Below are positions 1-6,023 of a stretch of DNA of 6,051 bases, piece after piece. Source of the stretch: CAZHDI01 sp964531285 (GTDB lineage Bacteria > Pseudomonadota > Alphaproteobacteria > JAJFIK01); NCBI GenBank assembly GCA_964531285.1, contig CAZHDI010000145.1, positions 1 to 6,051 on the forward strand. Direction: 5' to 3'. Position 1 is the first letter of the stretch. Each line of letters begins with the position of its first letter. The translations under genes and the position numbers were made by a program. The notes below the pieces were generated by a model. The model worked only from the letters and a program-made list of their open reading frames with translations, did no database searches and was not told where the DNA came from.

Positions 1-55
1 AACCACCGACACACGGATTTTCAATCCGTTGCTCTACCAACTGAGCTACCTGGGC
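1..55 (-). tRNA. tRNA-Phe (GAA anticodon), 3' part outside the window
   Basis: Read on the minus strand from 55 downward, the first 55 nucleotides of a tRNA are visible. The 5' acceptor strand is GCCCAGG, the D arm is GCTC/GAGC around AGTTGGTA, and the anticodon stem ACGGA/TCCGT closes the loop TTGAAAA. The anticodon GAA lies at window positions 20-22 and specifies phenylalanine. The variable loop GTGTC and the 5' side of the T stem (GGTGG) are present, and the window ends at the start of the T loop. The rest of the T arm, the 3' acceptor strand and any CCA lie before position 1. A tRNA-Phe near the end of the infA-maf-rng-yacG cluster fits the usual alphaproteobacterial arrangement, although here two extra genes separate it from yacG. 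Confidence 0.96.
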
Positions 56-96
56 CCGGGGCGCGGCCGTGCCGGCCCGATCTGGCGGGAAGCGGG

Positions 97-125
97 GTTA
101 TAGGCAAATCAAGAGGCCGTGTCCA
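97..125 (-). promoter_or_regulatory. Predicted sigma70-type promoter of tRNA-Phe
   Basis: On the minus strand a -35 hexamer TGGACA (120-125; 5 of 6 matches to TTGACA) is separated by exactly 17 bases from a -10 hexamer TATAAC (97-102; 5 of 6 matches to TATAAT). The expected start point is near position 90, giving a leader of about 35 bases before the tRNA 5' end at 55. The leader is very GC-rich and would be removed by 5' processing. The placement is seen in the sequence; promoter activity is inferred. Confidence 0.7.
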
Positions 126-144
126 GCGGCCCCGCCGGTTGGCT

Positions 145-172
145 TTGTGCCGCCGTGCGGACTTGCTAGGCT
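145..172 (+). promoter_or_regulatory. Weak candidate promoter for the GGT gene
   Basis: TTGTGC (145-150) and TAGGCT (167-172) are 16 bases apart, and a TG at 164-165 sits one base before the second hexamer, as in an extended -10. Each hexamer matches the consensus at only three positions, so this is tentative. It is the best plus-strand candidate I could find in the 176-base region (56-231) between the divergent tRNA and GGT genes. Apart from the tRNA promoter and a GC-rich stretch at 56-81, I see nothing else in that region. Confidence 0.25.
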
Positions 173-214
173 CCCCTTCCGACGGCCCGGCAACGCGTGC
201 GCGGGCGGGGCTTC

Positions 215-221
215 AGGGAGG
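215..221 (+). promoter_or_regulatory. Ribosome binding site that fixes the GGT start
   Basis: AGGGAGG lies 10 bases before the ATG at 232. No comparable purine stretch precedes the upstream in-frame ATG at 139, which supports the shorter protein with its N-terminal signal peptide. Confidence 0.75.
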
Positions 222-231
222 ACATCGGATC

Positions 232-2037
232 ATGACGGAACAGCCAAAACGGATGGCGGGGCGGCTCCTGGCGGGCCTGTCGGCGCTGGCACTGGGAGGG
301 CTTATGCTCGGCGATCTGGATAGCGGCGCCCTGGCGAGCGAGATCGGCATCGGCGGCGGCGACCGCCTCGTGGGCACCGATTTCGCCACGCGCTCGCCCG
401 TGATCGGCGCCCATGGCATGGCGGCCACGGCCCATCCTTTGGCCAGCCAGATCGCCGTCGACGTGCTGAAACAGGGCGGCACCGCGGTCGATGCGGCAAT
501 CGCGGCGAATGCGGCGCTGGGCCTGATGGAGCCGACGGGCTGCGGCATCGGCGGCGATCTCTTCGCGATCGTTTGGGACCCGGAAACCGAACAGCTTTAC
601 GGGCTCAACGCCTCGGGCCGCTCGCCCATGGGGCAAAGCCTTGACGATCTGAAGGCCAAGCTCGGCGATCTCGACAGCATCCCGCCTTTCGGTCCGCTCC
701 CGGTCTCGGTGCCGGGCGCCGTGGATGGCTGGTTTGAACTGCATGGCCGGTTCGGGCGCCTGCCCATGGACGACATTCTTGCCCCGGCCATCGACTATGC
801 CCGCGACGGGTTCCCCATGGCGCAGACCATCGCCTATTACTGGGGGCTCAATTTCCGGCGCTTCGATGAGGTGCGCGCCGAGGTGGGCGACACCCTGTGG
901 CCGGAATTCGAGAACGCCCAGGCGACCTATCTGATCGACGGGCGCGCGCCCGCCGAAGGCGAGATCTTCAAGAACCCCGATCTGGCGCGCACCTATGAGA
1001 TCCTCGCCCAGGACGGGCGGGACGCGTTTTATGAAGGCGCTCTGGCCCAGACCATGGCCGATTACATGGCGCGGATCGGCGGCCCCCTCACCCTGGACGA
1101 TCTCAAGGCGCACCGCAGCGAATGGGTCGAACCGGTGGGCGTGTCCTATCGCGGCTATGACCTCTTCGAACTGCCGCCGAACACGCAAGGGGTCGCGGCC
1201 CTCCAGATGCTGAACATTCTGGAGCCCTATGACCTGGCGAGCATGGGGCCGGGCAGCGCCGAGGCGCTCCATCTGATGATCGAGGCCAAGCGCCTCGCCT
1301 TCGCCGACCGCGCGCTTCATTATTCTGACCCGGAGTTCTCTCAGATCCCGCTCGATTGGCTGATCTCGGAGGATTACGCCGACGAGCGCCGCGCGCTGAT
1401 CGACCCGGACCGGGCGATGACCGGTGTCGAACCCGGCGCGGCGATCCTGGAACAGGGCGATACCACCTATCTGACCGTGGCCGATAAGGACGGCATGATG
1501 GTCTCGCTCATCCAGTCCAATTACCGCGGCATGGGATCGGGCCTCGTGCCGGACGGGCTTGGCTTTATGCTCCAGAACCGGGGTGAGCTGTTCCATCTCG
1601 ACCCGGAGCATCCCAATGCCTATGAAGCGGGCAAGCGCCCGTTCCATACGATCATTCCGGGCTTTGTGATGAAGGACGGCAAGCCCTGGCTCAGCTATGG
1701 GATCATGGGCGGCGGTATGCAGCCCCAGGCCCATGTTCAGGTGCTGGTCAATCTGGTGGATTTCGGCATGAACCTTCAGGAGGCCGGCGATGCCGCGCGC
1801 TGGCGCCATGACGGGTCGGCCGAACCGACGGGATCGCCGGAACAGGGCACGGGCGTGGTTCGTGTCGAGAGCGGGATTTCCGAAGAGACCCGCGCCGCGC
1901 TTAAAGCCAAGGGCCATGTGGTCGAGCCGGGCGATGGCGGCTTCGGCGGCTATCAGGCGATCATCTATGACCACGAAAAAGGCGTCTATATCGGCGCTTC
2001 GGAAATGCGCAAGGACGGCATGGCGATCGGCTACTGA
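232..2037 (+). CDS. ggt: Gamma-glutamyltransferase family protein, secreted, autoprocessing (Ntn hydrolase)
   Basis: Encodes 601 residues. I chose the ATG at 232 because AGGGAGG lies at 215-221 with a 10-base spacer and the protein then opens with a signal peptide: basic KR at 6-7, hydrophobic residues 12-26, and a likely cleavage after ALA near residue 35. An in-frame ATG at 139 would bury this signal and has no ribosome site. Family proteins are made as a precursor that cuts itself before a catalytic threonine and then transfers or hydrolyses gamma-glutamyl groups such as that of glutathione. The large-subunit motifs DAAIAAN and GCGIGGDLF are present. Thr411 of GDTTYLTVAD is the predicted nucleophile, leaving a small subunit of about 191 residues. 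The classical TTH, PLSSM and GSPGG motifs read TTY, PFHTI and GIMGGG, as in YwrD-like branches, so the substrate is uncertain. Periplasmic location is inferred. It stands alone and converges on the thioesterase gene. Confidence 0.92.
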   Translation: MTEQPKRMAGRLLAGLSALALGGLMLGDLDSGALASEIGIGGGDRLVGTDFATRSPVIGAHGMAATAHPLASQIAVDVLKQGGTAVDAAIAANAALGLMEPTGCGIGGDLFAIVWDPETEQLYGLNASGRSPMGQSLDDLKAKLGDLDSIPPFGPLPVSVPGAVDGWFELHGRFGRLPMDDILAPAIDYARDGFPMAQTIAYYWGLNFRRFDEVRAEVGDTLWPEFENAQATYLIDGRAPAEGEIFKNPDLARTYEILAQDGRDAFYEGALAQTMADYMARIGGPLTLDDLKAHRSEWVEPVGVSYRGYDLFELPPNTQGVAALQMLNILEPYDLASMGPGSAEALHLMIEAKRLAFADRALHYSDPEFSQIPLDWLISEDYADERRALIDPDRAMTGVEPGAAILEQGDTTYLTVADKDGMMVSLIQSNYRGMGSGLVPDGLGFMLQNRGELFHLDPEHPNAYEAGKRPFHTIIPGFVMKDGKPWLSYGIMGGGMQPQAHVQVLVNLVDFGMNLQEAGDAARWRHDGSAEPTGSPEQGTGVVRVESGISEETRAALKAKGHVVEPGDGGFGGYQAIIYDHEKGVYIGASEMRKDGMAIGY

Positions 2038-2039
2038 TC

Positions 2040-2068
2040 GGCGCCGCGCCAAGAGGGGCGGAGGCGCC
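2040..2068. terminator. Possible bidirectional terminator hairpin between convergent genes
   Basis: GGCGCC at 2040-2045 and GGCGCC at 2063-2068 form a 6-bp outer stem. CGCC (2047-2050) and GGCG (2057-2060) can form an inner 4-bp stem with a 6-base loop. The structure lies in the 30-base gap between the stop of the GGT gene and the stop of the thioesterase gene, touching the latter, so it could end transcription from both sides. There is no T tract on either strand, so intrinsic termination is not assured. Confidence 0.35.
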
Positions 2069-2499
2069 TAACCCGGCGTCTCCGTCGCCCGCGGCAGGGC
2101 GTAGTTGACCACAGCGTGGCTGGCGACCTTGTCGCTGCCCTCGGCAAAGATTTTCACATCGATCACCGCCAGCGCCTTGCCGATCTTCATCAGGCGCCCT
2201 TCGGCCATGACCGCGTCGCCGATGCACGGACGCAGGAAATTGATGGTCAGCGAACTGGTCACCGCCATGGGCAGAATACCCGTCCGTGTAAAGACCGCCA
2301 CATAAGCCGCACTGTCGGCGATCGCCATCTGGGTCGGCCCCGAGATATAGCCGCCGGGGCGCATGTTCACGTCGCCCACCCGGCGGCGCATCAGCGCATA
2401 ATCCTCGGCGACCTCCAGTACCCCGCCGCTGCCATCGCCGCCGGCAAAAGCGGCCTCGAAGAATGCATTGACCTCGTCGGCCGTCACCTTACAGACCAT
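2068..2499 (-). CDS. PaaI-type hotdog-fold acyl-CoA thioesterase family protein
   Basis: Encodes 143 residues, the usual length of single-domain hotdog thioesterases, which hydrolyse acyl-CoA thioesters in the cytoplasm as dimers or tetramers. The diagnostic stretch runs from RPGG (47-50) through YISGPTQ to the helix MAIADSAAY (58-66), with Asp62 in the position of the conserved acidic residue. It is followed by the beta-strand segments SLTINFLRP (83-91) and LAVIDVKIF (110-118). The classical HGG of PaaI is replaced by ISG at 52-54, so the exact chemistry and substrate cannot be stated. The start is supported by AGGAG at 2508-2512 with an 8-base spacer. It lies 29 bases after yacG and is probably the last gene of that transcript. 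An acyl-binding hotdog protein without esterase activity is the main alternative. Confidence 0.82.
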   Translation of the reverse strand: MVCKVTADEVNAFFEAAFAGGDGSGGVLEVAEDYALMRRRVGDVNMRPGGYISGPTQMAIADSAAYVAVFTRTGILPMAVTSSLTINFLRPCIGDAVMAEGRLMKIGKALAVIDVKIFAEGSDKVASHAVVNYALPRATETPG

Positions 2500-2507
2500 C
2501 GGCGCTT

Positions 2508-2512
2508 CTCCT
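2508..2512 (-). promoter_or_regulatory. Ribosome binding site of the thioesterase gene
   Basis: AGGAG on the minus strand, 8 bases before the ATG at 2499. It lies in the 29-base gap after yacG and supports independent translation of this distal gene. Confidence 0.7.
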
Positions 2513-2528
2513 TTCCGCCTGCGTCCCG

Positions 2529-2732
2529 TCAGTCCGATTCCGGATCGGCTGTCGGCGGAGTCGGGCTATCGTCCCAGATCTCGTCTTCGGCTTCGGTGAC
2601 CGGCACGCGGTAGCCCTCGGCGAGCCAGCGGTTCAGATCCACATTGGCGCAGCGTTTGGAACAGAACGGACGATAGTCGTCCGCGCTGGGCCGATCGCAG
2701 ATCGGGCAGGGTTTTGCAGCGGTTTCAGTCAT
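2529..2732 (-). CDS. yacG: YacG, zinc-containing DNA gyrase inhibitor
   Basis: Encodes 67 residues, typical for this small zinc-ribbon family. The family protein from E. coli binds GyrB and inhibits gyrase. The four zinc ligands are visible: Cys9 and Cys12 (CPIC) and Cys24 and Cys28 (CSKRC). They are followed by the family hallmark stretch VDLNRWLAEGYRVP (31-44) and an acidic, proline-rich tail. The spacing between the two cysteine pairs is four residues shorter than in E. coli. The start is supported by GGAAG at 2741-2745, 8 bases upstream. The gene begins 20 bases after the RNase E/G stop, and this adjacency to rng and maf is the normal alphaproteobacterial context, so co-transcription is likely. 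Confidence 0.93.
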   Translation of the reverse strand: MTETAAKPCPICDRPSADDYRPFCSKRCANVDLNRWLAEGYRVPVTEAEDEIWDDSPTPPTADPESD

Positions 2733-2752
2733 GTCCTGTGCTTCCGTTTGCG

Positions 2753-3991
2753 TTAGGAGGGCTCATAGACCAGGGCCCAATCGGCCGGCGCCAATGCGTC
2801 ATCGCGCGCGAAGGTCACGAGGGCGAGGCCATGCCGGGTGAATTCCGCCTTGACCACCGCGAGCCGGTCCATGATCCAGTCATGAAGGGCCGCCCCCAGC
2901 ATGACGGTCAGCGGACCGCGCACATCATGGCGCGTGATCGCCGCCAGCATATCGAGCGCCCGGCTCTCCATGGACGGCACCCGGCCCGTCCCGCCGCATC
3001 GTCCGCATGCCGATTGCCAGCGGTCCAAGAGCCCCATGCCCGACCGCTGCCGGGTCACCTCGATCGTTCCGAACCCGCTGACCGGCCCGATCTCGACGGC
3101 CATGGTGTCGGCTTGAACGGCGGCGCGCAGGTCGTCGCGCAGGCGTTCGCGATCGTCCGCGCGGTCCAGATCCAGAAAATCGATCACGATCAGGCCGCCG
3201 ATATCGCGCAGACGCAGATGCCGCGCGATGGTCCCGGCGGCGGCCCGGTTGACGGTCAGCCGGCGCGAACCGGGAACACCGTCCGGACCCGCATTGACAT
3301 CGATGGCTGTCAAGGCCTCGGTCGGATCGATGGTGATACTGGCGCCATCGCCCAAGGGTACCGTCCGGGCAAAGAGCAGATCGATCTGATCCTCAAGGCC
3401 AGTCGCCGCGAGCGCGCCGTCACGCTCCTGAATCGCCGTGACGGGCCCGGAATCGCCCAGGAGCAGGTCCACCTCCCGGCGCAGGGCCGGCGTGTCCACC
3501 AGCACCGGCACATCGCGCGCCCCGCGCCACGCCCTCAAGATGCGGGTCAGGGGCGGCCCGTCCCGCCACAGGCGCGCCGGCGGATCGGCCTCGCGGGCCT
3601 GTGCGTCCAATCCGGGCCGCAGGGCCGGATCGGGCAATCGAATGTCAGCGCGCAGACGGGGGCCCTTGCCGTCGACACCGGCCCGTGCGACCTGCGCCAT
3701 GACGGCGGCGCCCTCATGGAGATCGCGCACCGTGCCGCCGCCGGGCGCCGCAACGGTCTTGGCCGATTTGAGCGGCAGGAACCCGGCGATGGTGCCGCCC
3801 AGGTCCACCATGGCGCCCTGACCGTTCTTCAGCACCTTGACGATCCGGCCCAGGACCACATCGCCCGGTACCCAGGCCGTATCGTCGTCAAACGCACTGA
3901 CGATTTCCAGGCGCTCCAGCACGCCGTCCACGGTGAAGGCAAAGACCGAGCGCCCTGGGGTCGAGGCAATGACAATGCGCTCATCGCTCAT
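2753..3991 (-). CDS. rng: Short RNase E/G family ribonuclease
   Basis: Encodes 412 residues from the ATG at 3991; the open frame continues upstream to 4138 but only as an antiparallel-free shadow of maf, and the family N-terminus begins at MSDERIVI. RNase E/G enzymes cut single-stranded AU-rich RNA during mRNA decay and rRNA processing. An S1 RNA-binding domain spans about 39-115. The catalytic region holds Asp231 (TAIDVN) and Asp271 (IVIDFLDL), matching the two magnesium-binding aspartates of RNase E (D303 and D346). LRLRDIGGLIVIDFLDL is almost identical to the family signature. The zinc-link pair Cys329/Cys332 (CGRC) is kept. About 72 residues are missing before the first aspartate, where the 5'-monophosphate sensor with its RTA motif should be, and the C-terminal small domain is short. 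The gene overlaps the end of maf by 11 bases, implying translational coupling. It is probably a secondary paralogue; a full-length RNase E would be expected elsewhere. Confidence 0.88.
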   Translation of the reverse strand: MSDERIVIASTPGRSVFAFTVDGVLERLEIVSAFDDDTAWVPGDVVLGRIVKVLKNGQGAMVDLGGTIAGFLPLKSAKTVAAPGGGTVRDLHEGAAVMAQVARAGVDGKGPRLRADIRLPDPALRPGLDAQAREADPPARLWRDGPPLTRILRAWRGARDVPVLVDTPALRREVDLLLGDSGPVTAIQERDGALAATGLEDQIDLLFARTVPLGDGASITIDPTEALTAIDVNAGPDGVPGSRRLTVNRAAAGTIARHLRLRDIGGLIVIDFLDLDRADDRERLRDDLRAAVQADTMAVEIGPVSGFGTIEVTRQRSGMGLLDRWQSACGRCGGTGRVPSMESRALDMLAAITRHDVRGPLTVMLGAALHDWIMDRLAVVKAEFTRHGLALVTFARDDALAPADWALVYEPS

Positions 3992-4619
3992 GGCCGGCCT
4001 CCGCTCTGGTCGCGCCGACCACGGGATAGCCCAGACCGCCGAGGCATTGAGCGGCTTCATACAGCGGCAGGCCCACAACGCTGGAATGGGACCCGGCGAT
4101 CCGGCTGATGAACGCCGCCGCCAGCCCTTGGATCGCATAGCCGCCGGCCTTGCCGTGCCACTCGCCGCTGGCCAGATAGGCGGTTACGTCGCTTGCGGAC
4201 AATCGCTTCATGGTCACGGCCGTCTCGACGACGCGCAAGGCGCACCGGCCGTCCGGCGCCAGAACGCACAGTCCGGTAAAGACGGTATGCCGGCGCCCTG
4301 AAAGCAGGGTCAGACACGCGCGGGCCGCCGCTTCGTCCTCGGTCTTCGGTAAGATCCGCCGCCCCACGGCAACCACCGTATCGCCGGACAGCACATAGGC
4401 AGGCTCACCCGTGCTCTCCAGCGCGGTGCGCACCGCCTCGGCCTTGCCTTGCGCCAATCGCGCGGCATGGGGCCGGGGCCGTTCGTCCTTCAGCGGCGTT
4501 TCATCGATATCGGCCGGCAGGACAGCATCCGGCACCACCCCGATCTGTTCCAGGAGCGCGCGCCGGCGCGGCGAGGCACTGGCAAGCACAAGGCGCGGGG
4601 GTGGCCGTTGGGCCGTCAT
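3981..4619 (-). CDS. maf: Maf family nucleoside triphosphate pyrophosphatase
   Basis: Encodes 212 residues, slightly above the usual 190-200. Maf proteins hydrolyse non-canonical or excess nucleoside triphosphates to monophosphate and pyrophosphate in the cytoplasm, and have been linked to septum formation. Motifs in order are LASASPRRRALL (12-23), DIDET (37-41), the catalytic SGDTVV with Asp80, LSGRRHTVFTGL (106-117), HGKAGGYAIQG (155-165) and GSHSSVVGLPL (176-186). The KAGxYxIQG motif resembles the YhdE-type dTTP/UTP pyrophosphatases rather than the YceF type, so that specificity is inferred. It begins only 11 bases after infA with no strong ribosome site, and its last 11 bases overlap the start of rng, so it is probably translationally coupled on both sides. 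Confidence 0.94.
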   Translation of the reverse strand: MTAQRPPPRLVLASASPRRRALLEQIGVVPDAVLPADIDETPLKDERPRPHAARLAQGKAEAVRTALESTGEPAYVLSGDTVVAVGRRILPKTEDEAAARACLTLLSGRRHTVFTGLCVLAPDGRCALRVVETAVTMKRLSASDVTAYLASGEWHGKAGGYAIQGLAAAFISRIAGSHSSVVGLPLYEAAQCLGGLGYPVVGATRAEAGHER

Positions 4620-4630
4620 GGGATCCGGGC

Positions 4631-4849
4631 CTATTTGAACCGGTAGGTGATCCGGCCCTTGGTGAGATCGTACGGGGTCATTTCCACCAGGACCTTGTCG
4701 CCGGCCAGCACGCGGATGCGGTTCTTGCGCATCTTGCCGGCCGTATGAGCGATGATTTCGTGCTCGTTTTCCAGTTTCACCCGGAATGTGGCGTTGGGGA
4801 GCAATTCCGTCACAACGCCCGGAAACTCCAGAAGTTCCTCTTTCGCCAT
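4631..4849 (-). CDS. infA: Translation initiation factor IF-1
   Basis: Encodes 72 residues, the same length as E. coli IF-1. The whole protein is one OB/S1-like fold that binds the ribosomal A site of the 30S subunit together with IF-2 and IF-3. The family signature is complete: MAKEE at the start, GVVTELLPNATFRVKLEN (11-28), HTAGKMRKNRIRV (35-47) and the terminal MTPYDLTKGRITYRFK. The ATG at 4849 is preceded by AGGTAAGG, close to the start codon. Its 133-base upstream gap is the longest within the minus-strand gene run, so a dedicated promoter could lie there, but I could not find a convincing one. It leads the tightly packed infA-maf-rng-yacG group. Confidence 0.98.
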   Translation of the reverse strand: MAKEELLEFPGVVTELLPNATFRVKLENEHEIIAHTAGKMRKNRIRVLAGDKVLVEMTPYDLTKGRITYRFK

Positions 4850-4982
4850 GCCTTACCTGTTTTCTGGCCCGGCCGTGTCAACGGGCGCACAAGAGCCGGT
4901 GCCTTTTACGAGAGGGGCAGAGAATGGCCCTTCGGCCCGGAAAATCAAGATGAATGTCCCGGTTATGGACGCTAGGGAGTGC

Positions 4983-5462
4983 TTATACCTTGATGTGCAG
5001 GACACAAATCAAGGTGAAAAGCCGCCGGGCGGTATCGAGATCCAGGTCGATCTTGCCGTCGAGCCGCTCGATCAGCAGTTCCGATCCCTCGTTATGGAGC
5101 CCCCTGCGGCCCATATCGATGGCCTCGATCTGTGACGGGGCCGCCGTTTTGATGGCGTCGTAATAGCTTTCGCAGACCAGGAAATAGTCCTTGATGATCC
5201 GCCGGAACGGCGTCAGCGAGAGAATCACCAGGCCATGCTCGGCCTCGGTCTCGGTGCTGATGCGGAAATGCAGCCGGTTGTCCTCGACCGACAATTGCAG
5301 CGTATACGGTCCGCCGTCCGAGCCGTTCGGACGAAAATAGTTCTCCTCCAGAAGATCGAAGATCGCGACCTCGCGCTCATGCTCGATCTCGGGCCCGCGC
5401 CGCACGATGGACGCTTCGTCGAGGGTCAGTTCGGTGATCTTGAAGGGTACGCTGTCCGCCAT
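4983..5462 (-). CDS. UPF0262 family protein
   Basis: Encodes 159 residues, the usual length for UPF0262, a conserved uncharacterised family found almost only in Alphaproteobacteria. Recognisable segments are ITELTLDEASI (9-19), EIEHEREVAIFDLLEENYF (25-43) and LTPFRRIIKDYFLVCESYYDAI, then MGRRGLHNEGSELL and the C-terminal FTLICVLHIKV. There is no signal peptide or membrane segment, so it is predicted to be soluble and cytoplasmic. Its function is unknown. The start at 5462 fits the family N-terminus, though its only purine stretch (GAGG) lies almost against the ATG, so initiation looks weak. In relatives this gene typically sits between hisD and infA; here it follows the DUF2948 gene after a 111-base gap. 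Confidence 0.92.
   Translation of the reverse strand: MADSVPFKITELTLDEASIVRRGPEIEHEREVAIFDLLEENYFRPNGSDGGPYTLQLSVEDNRLHFRISTETEAEHGLVILSLTPFRRIIKDYFLVCESYYDAIKTAAPSQIEAIDMGRRGLHNEGSELLIERLDGKIDLDLDTARRLFTLICVLHIKV
4989..5013. repeat. Inverted repeat at the 3' end of the UPF0262 gene
   Basis: CTTGATGTG (4989-4997) and CACAAATCAAG (5003-5013) are complementary over nine base pairs (CTTGAT/ATCAAG and GTG/CAC), with a two-base AA bulge on one side and a 5-base loop. It lies inside the last codons of the UPF0262 gene, just upstream of the infA leader. No T run follows it on the minus strand, so it is not a standard terminator; it may be a stabilising or pausing hairpin, or a coincidence of coding. 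Confidence 0.4.
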
Positions 5463-5573
5463 GCCTCATGTCCGGCCCGGGCGTGTGCGCCGCCCTTTGT
5501 GTGATTGGCGCCAGCCTCGCGCGATCGCCGCCCCGACGCAAGGCGCGCGTCTCGATTGGCGGTGTCGCGTGGC

Positions 5574-6023
5574 TCAGCCTTGGGGATGGGCGGGCCGGTG
5601 CGGCGTCGGCCACGGGGCTCCCAAGTCGCGGGCCTCGGCGTCGAGGCATTCCACATGGAGCCGCGCCGCCGTTCCGGCAGCGAAGGTCAGTGTCACCAAG
5701 CGTTCCGGGTTGCCCGGATCGTCCGGGGCGACCGGCAGCGCCGTCATGGCCAGCAGCACATGAACCGCGTCGTCGCCGCCATCGAAGCCGCGCCGTTTGA
5801 CATCCAGCACATGATTGAAATGGAGCGCCGCCCGGGTCCGGCTCCAGCGCCGGCGCACCATGCCCGAGGGTTTGGCTTCCCAACGGAACCGGTTCGCCAG
5901 CAGAGCGAAGCGGCCATCGGCGGGGCTGAACCCGATATCGCCGGCCCGCACCAGTGCATCCTGGAAGCGCGCCGACAGCACGTCCAGATCATCCGCATCG
6001 GTTGCTTTGAGTACCGTGGTCAC
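5574..6023 (-). CDS. DUF2948 family protein
   Basis: Encodes 149 residues with a GTG start at 6023. It matches the DUF2948 pattern of small, uncharacterised alphaproteobacterial proteins: LKATDADDLDVLSARFQDAL near the N-terminus, then DIGFSP, RFALLANRFRWE (38-49), ALHFNHVLDVKRRGFD, a strand-rich middle, and a closing HVECLDAEARDLGAPWPTP. It has no signal peptide or membrane segment and its role is unknown. The family gene usually lies between murA and hisD. Here the preceding gene is outside the window; one frame upstream stops at TGA overlapping this GTG (6020-6022), which would fit a coupled upstream gene, but only about nine codons of it are visible. The ribosome site is a poor G-rich stretch near 6028-6034. 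Confidence 0.87.
   Translation of the reverse strand: MTTVLKATDADDLDVLSARFQDALVRAGDIGFSPADGRFALLANRFRWEAKPSGMVRRRWSRTRAALHFNHVLDVKRRGFDGGDDAVHVLLAMTALPVAPDDPGNPERLVTLTFAAGTAARLHVECLDAEARDLGAPWPTPHRPAHPQG

Noticed and set aside
139..231. Upstream in-frame ATG extending GGT by 31 residues
   Set aside because: It has no ribosome site and would place a polar, arginine-rich stretch before an otherwise good signal peptide.
166..2052. A long minus-strand open frame (628 codons) opposite the GGT gene
   Set aside because: It is antisense to a clearly recognised GGT protein, has no family-like motifs, and is rich in Arg, Ala, His and Gly, as expected for a shadow frame in GC-rich DNA.
2714..4108. A long plus-strand open frame (464 codons) opposite rng
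   Set aside because: It mirrors the RNase E/G gene and its translation is low-complexity, rich in Arg, Gly, Pro and His, with no domain; it also runs into maf on the other strand.
3992..4138. Upstream in-frame extension of the RNase E/G frame
   Set aside because: It overlaps the maf coding sequence in another frame, and the family N-terminus matches from the ATG at 3991.
4924..4941. GGCC-CTTC-GGCC hairpin in the infA leader as a terminator
   Set aside because: The stem has only four base pairs and no T tract follows on the minus strand.
5463..5573. Possible small gene or hisD remnant in the gap between DUF2948 and UPF0262
   Set aside because: All three minus-strand frames give arginine-rich sequence without family motifs, and no ribosome site with a short reading frame stands out.
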